Below, piece after piece: positions 33,189 through 42,544 of a DNA stretch of 64,000 nt. The DNA is taken from assembly GCA_905250125.1 (NCBI GenBank), contig CAJNOL010000353.1, positions 1 through 64,000 on the forward strand. Direction: 5' to 3'. The notes under the pieces were generated by a model. The model was not told where the DNA came from, ran no database searches, and was given only the letters and a program-made list of their open reading frames with translations. Source of the stretch: Rotaria sordida (lineage: Eukaryota > Rotifera > Eurotatoria > Philodinida > Philodinidae). Within the stretch, counting starts at the first letter, position 1; each line of letters begins with the position of its first letter. Position numbers and translations under genes: made by a program.

Positions 33189-36046
33189 ATGTCTGGAAAA
33201 TCTTCAACTTCAACGGTTGATAAACAACAAACTAATATAATCGACAATGCTGAAACTCAAACAGCAGCAGCAGCAGCAGCAGCAACAGTATCTTCTTCTG
33301 ATACATCAAATTCGGATCCTATTTTCCTAGAAGCATACGATTGTGCAAAATTAAATCGTGATTGGCATAAAGTAATTAATGCATTAACGACACATCCCAA
33401 TTGGTTAATAAAAATTCCTGATGGTTTGTAAAAGAAGAAAACAAAAAAAAAAAACAATTTTTTTTTTTCAAATAAAATAAAATTTCTTCTAGGTCGTCAA
33501 TGGACAATGTTACATCAAATAGTTTTTTCTGGTCATGTCAAACATTTAGATGAAGTTCTTGCATTACAAATAAGTAATGCGCAATTTCGTCTTCTATTAA
33601 AAGCACGAGATGGTAAAACTATACATGAAGTTGCTACTGAACGTTCACATATTCATCCGGGAATGTTACGTCGTATTGAACGACTTGTTGCTGTTGATCA
33701 ATTATTAAATAATGCTAAAGATCGTAAATGGGATTTAGTTAAACAATCTATTACAGCAAAACCAGATATTGTTAATGAAAAACCTCCATATCGTCGTTTT
33801 TATTTAGCACATCATCTTGCATTTGTTGGACAACTTGATGTATTTAAAGATTTAAGTAAAATTTGTAAGTTTAATCTTGATTTACTTGCTGGAAATCAAA
33901 CAGTTGCACAAGTTGCTCGTGAGCATAATAAAATACCATTTGCTCAATATATTGAAAGTCTTCAAACTGAAACAAATGACGATACAAATGATGATACATC
34001 ATCATTTGATGAACCTGGTGTAACACATTATAGTCCTGGTTTTTATGATGATCCTTGTATATCATTCATTCCACCAAATCTTAATTTAAATACTATATTT
34101 CCATTGTCAAATCATTCAACAACATATTCCAATAATCATCATCATTATCCACATCATACAACACATAATCCTCATAGTGTTATAAATGATCATCATTTTG
34201 CAACACATAGTCTTTATCAAGGTGAAAATCCAACAGCAATGGCAATGCCAACACCAAAAGTAACACATAGTCTTCAAAATTTAACAAATGATAATCATTT
34301 TACAACAAAAAGTATTTATCAAGGTGCACATTCGATAACATCATCAATGCCAATGGCAACAGCAACACAAAGTCTTCAAAATCAAACAAATAATCAACAA
34401 TCTACTACAAATAATAGTCATCAAAGTCCATATCCAACAACAGCTCATATGGCAATGCCAACACATACTCAACATAGTACTACATATGGAAATAATAATA
34501 ATGATTATAAAAAATCTATTAAACCAAAATCAAAACTATCTGAAATGACTAGTCATGAACAAACTAAATACGAAGAAACAGCTCAGAAAAATGTTAAAAA
34601 TATTTCTGAACAAAATTTACTTAATTCAATTACTTGTTGTATTACAAAAACTATACTTCGTGATCCAGGTAAGAGATTAACTATGATATTTATAATGAGT
34701 AAAACTAATTCTTAATATTCTTCATGTCAAATTTATTTTGATTATAATATTATACCTCTATGATATGAGAAAAAGGACATAATTTACATATGTCTATTAG
34801 ATTTATTAGATCGAAAAATTATTAATCAGAATTTTTTTATTGTCATTTCGGAAAAAAAGAATTCCGAAGGCAACTATTTGATATTTAACCCTTTCCGATC
34901 AGCTATTACCATTTGACAATATCGAGCCAATATTTCGTGCAAGGTTGATTTGTAGTGATGATAGTTGATTTTTTGACAATTTGATCCATCCCCAATGCCA
35001 GCATTATAACTCATGTCAAATTGTCTAGAAATTGATATTTGACTTTCATTTGATTTATGCACTACTGCAGTCGAACAGATTCAAAAGTTAATTTTATCAA
35101 AAGCTATTCCTAGAAATTTGTCTGTTACATTCTTCATAAATATTCGTTAGTAATTTCGATTTAACTATTGGCTAGAGTATAAAAATTGTCTATGTAGAAT
35201 AATTTTTAGAACTATATAAATCTCTAAAACTTATTATTTAAGAGAATTTTCAAATTTAGGAAAAATGACACTTTATTCTAAAATTGAAAAATCTCTAAAA
35301 CTTATTATTTAAGAGAATTTTCAAATTTAGGAAAAATGACACTTTATTCTAAAATTGAACTACCTATAAAATCTATATATTGAATTAAAAATTCAAATAC
35401 ATTATAATCAAAATCAAGTTGATATTATGTTTAATCAAACACAATGTGGAGTGTGGATGTTAGTAGAAGCTTTGTATTCATCTACAATTACATCCAAAAC
35501 AAATATCAATTTCTACACAATGTGACGAACACTATAAGACTAGTATAGTTAAATCTTGTCAGAAAAAAGTCGGACACCGCTAACTACTTTCGTTCTCGAG
35601 TTACTCAAAAAACACTTATGCTCATTTGATTTTCGCGATGATACTACTATCATGTAAACATTCTTACCAATCGAGAATTTTCTTTTCATGTTTCATTCGT
35701 TCACTTCTGAGGGTATGGATGTAGGCGTGCGAAAAGACTATCCAAATACATCATTCACACACTCACTCTATCATTCTTAACAGAAACTTTAAAGAACAAA
35801 GACGAAAAAATGAATTTTTATTTTCTGATATCATATTGAACTATTTGTTATTCTACAGTTGTGGCTGCTGATGGTTTTACGTATGAAAGAGAAGCTATTA
35901 CCAAATGGTTCGAACATTCAAATCGTAGTCCAATGACAAATCAAGAACTCGATAACCTTGAATTAAAACCAAATTATGCTATTAAATCAATTCTACAATC
36001 GTTACAAGGTGCCAACTCTTTGCCTACGAAACCTGACAAAAAATGA
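33189..36046 (+). CDS. U-box E3 ligase, array copy 1
   Basis: Exons 33189-33423, 33493-34668 and 35859-36046 give 532 residues. An N-terminal poly-Ala/Ser leader precedes the shared two-fold module: first half WTMLHQIVFSGHVKHLDEVL, second half NEKPPYRRFYLAHHLAFVGQ. A linker of about 230 residues rich in His, Thr, Asn and Met (repeated AMAMPT and SLQN motifs) follows. The U-box is at the C-terminus (ITCCITKTILRDPVVAADGF, then YEREAITKWF and SPMTNQELDN). U-box proteins recruit E2 enzymes and ubiquitinate substrates; here the N-terminal module is the likely substrate or partner binder. The last intron (1.2 kb) splits the U-box after the first G of the DPV Val codon. Confidence 0.85.
35218..35359. 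repeat. Perfect 71-bp tandem duplication
   Basis: Copy 1 (35218-35288) and copy 2 (35289-35359) appear identical base for base and are directly adjacent, inside the long last intron of U-box copy 1. Identity suggests a recent duplication or an assembly artefact. No coding content. Confidence 0.9.
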
Positions 36047-36293
36047 AATACTAATATTTAATAAATGTTATAGTACTAAGTAGTTATTCGTTGCACTTTG
36101 TATAAGCTTATATTTACATGTGATATTGCACATAATGATACTCTGTTCGATCAGTGTTGTTAACAAAAAAAAAAAAAAAAGGATGCATCCGATATTTTCT
36201 TCTTTTTTTGATATTTGTAATAAATAATTCTTGTAAATCAAGTAATTTCTTTTGTTTTTCTTTTCTATCTTCAGATTTATATTTGAATAAATT

Positions 36294-38483
36294 ATGAATG
36301 AAACAGAATTTTTACAAAAAGCAATTGATAATGCGAGAAATTTTCAAAATTTTCCCGATGTTCTCATGGCAGTTAGTCTTCATCCGGAATGGTTAACTAT
36401 GATTCCGGAAGATCGAAAATGGGCAATTTTACATCAAATTATACTCTCTGGTAATGTTAATCACTTGGATCAATTACTTGCTTTACAAAAATCTAATAAA
36501 AATTTTCGTTTATTAACTAATACACGTGATAATTACACTATATTAGATATAACTGCGCTTCGTGCAGATACACCAGATATGAAAAACCGTATTCAACAAT
36601 TAATTAAACTTGATGAAATGCTTAATTATGCTAAAGATTGTGAATGGGATAAATGTTATGAAATAATTAAAGAAAATCCAAGTTTTGTTAATGAAAAACC
36701 ACCATATCGTCGTTATTATTTAATTCATCATATGGCATGTGCAAATGCTATTGAACAATTTGAACGTTTTAAAGAAATTAAAAATTGTATATTTAATTTA
36801 AATTTACGAGCTGATAGAAAAAAAATTAATATTATTGCTCGAGAAGAAAAGCAACCAAAATTTGCTGATTATATTGAAAAATCTTATCCAAGTTTATTAG
36901 ATAAAGATGATTCTACTTTTAATGATTTATATAAAGCATCAGAAGAAGCTAAAAAACGTACGGATACTATAAATGCTGTGATGGAACAAAAAAATATAGT
37001 CAAAGATTTAGATAATGATCTTATGGGTGAACCAATTAAAATGAAGAATCGTGCTGAAGTAATGCTACATATGAATGAAATACGAACTCAACAAGAAAAT
37101 GAACTAAAAAACAAAAGTAATCAAGCTTCGAAAACTGAAAAAGACATAGATCCAGAAATGTTGATTGATAACCTTACGTGTCCTCTTACACTTACTGTAT
37201 TTATTGATCCAGGTAAACTTCATGAAAACAAAAAAAAGAGTTTTCCCTTAGTTTTTATCTACTAAACAGAATGAACAAACATTTTTGCTGAGCTCGTATA
37301 TTGCATATACAAAACGACGCACTAACGAGAGGAAAGTTCTTAAGTGTAACGCGCAAATAAAACTGATATTTTATTCATAATTAAGACAAATGGAAGCTTA
37401 CAAGGGTCCATTCCTATGCATTTGTTATTAAAGTTTTACTGGATTTTTTCATCTTTGCCAAGGTGTTGGTGAAAAAAATCAAAGTACAGAATTTCATCCT
37501 GAAAATTTGTCTCATGGTAGGTCTTATGGACCTTCGCATGTTCTGAAAATTTCAGCCTAAAGGGATGTCTCCTTCTTGAGATATTAAATGTCGAAAAATA
37601 ATCATCTGTCACAAGAAAATGTCAGAAAGTCCAGTGTTTTCAATATTCAGGACATTCTAAGGTGTACGAGACCTACCTATGGGCAAAATTTTAGGTTAGA
37701 ATTTCATAATTCGATTATTTCACAAATACCTTGTCAGAGATAAAAAAATAAAATAAAATTGTAATTACTTTGGAAAGACAGTGCATGAAGACGAACTCTT
37801 ACAGATTTCTACTAGTCTCATTAGAACTCATCGGGTCTAAAATGTTCGGGCTCTCGGTCGAACCGTACTTTGATACTCTCAATGAAATTTTCTAATCAGA
37901 ATTGGATAGTCGCTGTGAAGATACGAGATACTTTTTTCGAGATTTTGTTCTCAGTGACCAGCATACTTTACACATTTCTCAGACGACTACAGCTCATCAG
38001 GTCCAAAATTCTTGGACTTGACAGATTCTATTGACGAGTCACATTTGAGAATGTTCCCTCGTAAAACAAAACAGAGATATTATCCTTGCAATAATAAAAT
38101 GGAATAAACAAATCTCAGTTTGATAAATTATTCTTCAGTTTAGATATCTGACTAATTAGATTTAATAAGCAATTCAAATGAGTTTATTTGAATAGTAAAA
38201 ACATTTGAAATAAATAATTTTTAAAGCTTGAATTTTCTCGGATAAAATGATTATTCACTATTAATTAGAATTAAATTATTATTACTTTTTTTTAAATAAA
38301 ATAAAATCTATTTCTTCATTAGTGATTGCTGCTGATGGATTTACCTATGAACGTTCAGCAATTACAACTTGGCTTAAAAATAATGATCGTTCACCAATGA
38401 CAAATCAAAAACTTCCTAATAAAGATCTTAATCCAAATACAGTGATTAAACAAATTATTAATGCTCTTAATCTTAAATCTTAA
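36294..38483 (+). CDS. U-box E3 ligase, array copy 2
   Basis: Exons 36294-37212 and 38323-38483 give 359 residues. The first half-module reads HPEWLTMIPEDRKWAILHQI and the second NEKPPYRRYYLIHHMACANA. They are followed by a Lys/Glu-rich helical linker (residues about 205-285) and the U-box (LTCPLTLTVFIDPVIAADGF, YERSAITTWL, SPMTNQKLPN). The intron lies at exactly the same codon of the U-box as in copy 1 and is likewise about 1.1 kb, but the first intron of copy 1 is absent. It lacks the long His/Thr linker of copy 1. Same strand as its neighbours, 247 bp after copy 1. Confidence 0.87.
37321..38066. mobile_element. Degenerate inverted-repeat element in intron of U-box copy 2
   Basis: The right end (GAGAATGTTCCCTCGTAA near 38050) matches the terminal sequence of the element in ETF-QO intron 8. 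A degraded counterpart (TAACGAGAGGAAAGTTCTT) lies at about 37322. Between them is sequence resembling 47380-47660. No coding frame. Boundaries are uncertain. Confidence 0.45.
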
Positions 38484-38678
38484 GTTCTGATTATTATTTC
38501 TATTCATTTTTTCTTTACTTCAATAAGCACAGAGAATGAAGAATTGATTCTTTTTTTTTGTAAATTTTGATACCATCTGTGATATAAATTTAATTTTTAA
38601 AAATACTCAGAATTTTTTCTATTAATTAAAAAAAAAGAAGAAATATATTCTTTTTGATTTATTTATTTTTTCTAGATA

Positions 38679-39647
38679 ATGGCATCATCTACTTCAAATA
38701 ATCGAGAATCATTAGCATTCGAAGATATTTATGATATTGTAAAACGTAATGACAAAACACAATATGATCTTATTTATCGTACATTATTAGCTAAATCAGA
38801 GTATTTAACATTAATGCCAGATAATGATAATTATTCAATTCTTCATTATCTTGTTATGTATGGTTTATTGGATTTATTTAATAAAGTTATAGCCATACCA
38901 AATATACGTTTTATTCTTTTAACAAAAACTGCAACAAAACCACAAAAAGATATTCTTCAAATAGCAAATGAAAATCAAACAAAATCTAGTACTCATAAAA
39001 AATTATATGATACAATAGACCGTCTTGTTACAATGGATAAATTTGTTGAATATGGAAAAAATAATCAAATAAATGAATGTCGAAAAATGCTTCAACAAGA
39101 TGAAGATTTAGCTAATCTAAAACCACCATATAGAAAATATTATTTAATTCATCATTTAGCTTTTGCTGATAATAAAAACGCCTTCGATCAACTTCGTAGT
39201 ATGTGTAATTTTGATATGAAATTATTAACAAATGATAAAAAAACGGCATCAGAAGTTGCATTTGAACATAATCATACAAGATTCGCTAGTTATTTAGAAT
39301 CCTTATCACCAGAGATGCGTGCTATACGTGAACAACATGATAAAGAAAAAGATAAACGTAATCAAGCAAAAATTAAACGTGATGAACAAGTTGAAAAAGA
39401 AATTCTAACAACAGGTGGTAATAATATGTTAGATTGTTTTACATGTCCATTAACAAAAGAAATATTTCATGATCCTGTTGTTTTATCTGATGGCTTTACA
39501 TACGAAAGATCAGCAATACAACAATGGCTTGATTTAGGTAATCGACGTTCGCCTATGACAAATATTGAGTTAACGAATGTTACACTTGTACCCAATATGG
39601 TGATCAAACAAGCATTAAGTGAACTTTATGAAAAACAAAAAAAATAA
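38679..39647 (+). CDS. U-box E3 ligase, array copy 3
   Basis: Intronless, 322 residues, the most compact member. The N-terminal module contains NYSILHYLVMYGLLDLFNKV (half 1) and LKPPYRKYYLIHHLAFADNK (half 2; LKPPYR instead of NEKPPYR). A short charged helical linker (EQHDKEKDKRNQAKIKRDEQ) leads into the U-box FTCPLTKEIFHDPVVLSDGF, YERSAIQQWLD, RRSPMTNIELTN. The coding frame crosses the U-box site where copies 1 and 2 carry an intron. The gene is preceded by a TTTTTTCTAG acceptor-like sequence just before ATG, suggesting a 5' UTR intron. Confidence 0.88.
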   Translation: MASSTSNNRESLAFEDIYDIVKRNDKTQYDLIYRTLLAKSEYLTLMPDNDNYSILHYLVMYGLLDLFNKVIAIPNIRFILLTKTATKPQKDILQIANENQTKSSTHKKLYDTIDRLVTMDKFVEYGKNNQINECRKMLQQDEDLANLKPPYRKYYLIHHLAFADNKNAFDQLRSMCNFDMKLLTNDKKTASEVAFEHNHTRFASYLESLSPEMRAIREQHDKEKDKRNQAKIKRDEQVEKEILTTGGNNMLDCFTCPLTKEIFHDPVVLSDGFTYERSAIQQWLDLGNRRSPMTNIELTNVTLVPNMVIKQALSELYEKQKK

Positions 39648-39651
39648 TACA

Positions 39652-39691
<40 letters not shown>

Positions 39692-39700
39692 GAATTTATT
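39648..39700. repeat. AAT trinucleotide microsatellite
   Basis: About a dozen AAT/ATA units directly after the stop of U-box copy 3, in its 3' UTR. Confidence 0.85.
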
Positions 39701-39760
39701 TATTTATCAATGACTTTCAATTTAATCATGATATTAATTTTTTTTTTCATCTTTTTTTAG

Positions 39761-40969
39761 ATGGCAAATGCTTCACCTACATATGATCAAGTCTATTTAA
39801 AAGTTAAAAATGGATTTACTGGTGATGCAACAATATGGGATCAAGTATATGAATATATTCGTCTACATCCAAATGATTTATTTCTCATATCACCTAATCG
39901 TATTTGGTCTATTGGACATCAAATAATTTATCATGGTAATCTACAATTATTTAAACGTTTATTAGAATTATACAATGAAAAAAATCCAATAAATATACGT
40001 TCAACAACAAATGATAAACCAAAACCAAAAACTATTCTTGATATAGCTAACGAACGACAAGAATATTATAAAGATCAATATCAATATATTAAACGTTTAT
40101 TTGATCAAGATACATTTATTGAAGCATGTAAAAAAGATGATTGGCCAATGATTGATGCAATGTTAGAAAAAGATCGAACATTAATAAATGAAAAACCACC
40201 ATATTGTTCAAATTATTTTATACATCATTTAGTTCGTTATGGTGATGTAAGAAAATTTGATGAATATAATTTACATAATAATCCACTTCGACTTGATTTA
40301 CGAAATGCTGATGGTAAAACAGCTTTAGATTTAGCAACCGAAGCAAATAATCAAGAAATTATTACTGAATTAACACGATTATTACCTGTACGTGAACGAG
40401 AATCCTCTATGTCATGCGAACTTCGTGAAGATGATCGACGAGAGGATACTGATGTTAGAGAAAAAAATAATCCGTCTACTGTATCAACACCAGTACCAGT
40501 ACGATCGTCAGTGCCGACACCAACATCAGTACGATCACCAGTACCGACACCAACATCAGTAGAACCGCCACCATCAACATTAGCACGACCACCAGCAACA
40601 ACATCGGTACAACCGCCACCATCAACATCAACACGACCACCANNNNNNNNNNCAACAACATCGGTACAACCGCCACCATCAACATCAACACGACCACCAA
40701 CAACAACATCAGTACAACCATCATCATCACCAAAAACAGTACCACCTCAAGTATTAAAAAATTTAACATGTACATTAACAAAAAAAATCTTTGCTGATCC
40801 AGTTAAAGCAAGTGATGGAAAAACATATGAACGTTTTGCTATTAAAGAATATCTCGTTGATAATCGTCTTTCACCACAAACAGGTGAAGAAATGAACGAT
40901 GAATTTATTGATGATATTGCAACAAAAGATCTCATAAGTAGACTTCGACAACAAAAATTACTTCCATAA
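39761..40969 (+). CDS. U-box E3 ligase, array copy 4, with Pro/Thr repeat linker
   Basis: Intronless, 402 codons as assembled, but ten N bases interrupt it at 40643-40652. The N-terminal half-modules read WSIGHQIIYHGNLQLFKRLL and NEKPPYCSNYFIHHLVRYGD. The linker is a Pro/Thr/Ser repeat with a 15-residue unit (TTSVQPPPSTSTRPP), with related PVPTPTSVRS units before it. The U-box is LTCTLTKKIFADPVKASDGK, YERFAIKEYL, RLSPQTGEEM. Repeat number cannot be trusted because the gap falls inside the repeat. TTTTTTTAG immediately precedes the ATG, an acceptor-like context as in copy 3. Copies 4 and 5 share the IGHQ form of the first half-module and are probably the closest pair. Confidence 0.83.
   Translation: MANASPTYDQVYLKVKNGFTGDATIWDQVYEYIRLHPNDLFLISPNRIWSIGHQIIYHGNLQLFKRLLELYNEKNPINIRSTTNDKPKPKTILDIANERQEYYKDQYQYIKRLFDQDTFIEACKKDDWPMIDAMLEKDRTLINEKPPYCSNYFIHHLVRYGDVRKFDEYNLHNNPLRLDLRNADGKTALDLATEANNQEIITELTRLLPVRERESSMSCELREDDRREDTDVREKNNPSTVSTPVPVRSSVPTPTSVRSPVPTPTSVEPPPSTLARPPATTSVQPPPSTSTRPPXXXXTTSVQPPPSTSTRPPTTTSVQPSSSPKTVPPQVLKNLTCTLTKKIFADPVKASDGKTYERFAIKEYLVDNRLSPQTGEEMNDEFIDDIATKDLISRLRQQKLLP
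40643..40652. other. Assembly gap of ten N
   Basis: Ten undetermined bases lie within the 45-bp-unit Pro/Thr repeat of U-box copy 4. Almost identical units flank both sides, so the gap probably marks collapsed or unresolved tandem repeats of unknown true length. Confidence 0.98.
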
Positions 40970-41090
40970 TTTTTCTCCTCATTTTTTTTTTGTTTTATTT
41001 ATTTATTTATTTATTTATTTTATTTTACAGAATCAAGAAAGATTAATATTTTTTTCTAGATTTCAAAAATAAAAAACGAAAAAATTTTCT

Positions 41091-42289
41091 ATGTCATCAC
41101 GTGATATACCACTAACAATTGAAATGGTCATTTCTTGGGCAAAATCTGGTCATGAATCAGATAAAGTTTATCGTTTTATATTTCTTCATCCTGAAGATTT
41201 ATTTACTATTCCACAAAGACGTAGTTGGACAATTGGACATCAAGTAGTTTATAATGGTGATGTTAATCTTTTAAAACGTATTCTTGCACTTTTTTCTGAT
41301 GAACAAATTAATATTCGTACATTATCAAGAGATCAAAAAACTCTTCTTGATGTTGCTAAAGAACGACATAAAATTTATCCTTCTATGTATACCTATGTTG
41401 AACATTTATTTCTTCAAGATGATTTAATTCAAGCAGCTAAACAAAGCAATTGGGATTTAGTTCATAATATTCTTAATAAACATCCTAAATTATCTAATGA
41501 AAAACCTCCTTATTCAACATATTTTCTTTTACATTATGTTGTACAAAATGGTGATAGAAGAATTTTAGAAAATTTACTTAGACGTCATGAATTTCAAATG
41601 AATGTTTTAAGTGCACATAATGAAACATTAATAGATATGGCTAAAAGACTTGGAAAAACTGATATGTATTCAATACTTGAGCCAACAAAACAAGAAGAAT
41701 TACATTCAAAGTCAATTAAACATTCACTACCATTATCACTATTCAGTAGTAAAAGTAAATCAAATAAAAATCCGCCAAGTTCTACTTTTAGTCTTCTTCC
41801 TCATCCAGTATTACATCCTACTTCTGATTTACCATATCCAACAATAGATCCATTTCCTAGTGCATCTCTTTCGAATGTTACACTTAATCTTAGTTCAACT
41901 GGCAATTTCACATTTACAAAAGATAATAAATCTATTACAATTCAAAATGAAGTATCTCCATCTAAAGAACAACAACAACTAATAAATACAAAAAATGAAC
42001 ATATTCATTCGATGGAAACGATGTCTAGTCAACATTCAGATGCAAATATAGACAACCAGTTATATCACCAACATCAAAAGAACAATTAACAAAAAATTTA
42101 ACATGCTTTCTAACACAAGAAATTTTTATTGATCCAGTTATTGCTAGTGATGGTCAAACATATGAACGAGAAGCCATTACGGAATGGGTTAATTTATATC
42201 ATTGTTCACCAATGACAGGTGCATCAATGGATGCAGAATTTAACGATAATACTGAACTTAAACAAATCATTCAATCAATGAAAAAATAG
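41091..42289 (+). pseudogene. U-box E3 ligase, array copy 5, with frameshift before the U-box
   Basis: The frame from ATG 41091 encodes the N-terminal module (WTIGHQVVYNGDVNLLKRIL, then NEKPPYSTYFLLHYVVQNGD) and a Ser/Thr/Asn-rich linker, but stops at 42089. A complete U-box (LTCFLTQEIFIDPVIASDGQ, YEREAITEWV, HCSPMTGASM) continues in another frame from about 42057 to TAG 42287-42289. A change of one base near 42050-42060, in the CAACCAG stretch, would reconcile the two. It may be a young pseudogene, a sequencing error, or a very small intron, though no GT-AG pair of normal length fits. Both parts look otherwise intact, which favours a recent or artefactual break. Confidence 0.75.
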
Positions 42290-42544
42290 AATTAAATTGA
42301 TATTATTGTTTTTATTTTTCGTACTGCTACTGTGATATTTGTTTGATATAAGAAATGAACCTGCAATGATTTCAGTCTTTTTTCTATCTATTTTAATTTT
42401 AATTGTAATTTTTATATACATAATTTTTTCACTGATTAATTTTCATCTTTTTTTTTTTTTTATATACAAGATTTATGATAAATTAATTTTTAATAAAATT
42501 ATTTTCAAATTAAAGTTTTAGATTCTAACGTCAGATTAGTTAAA

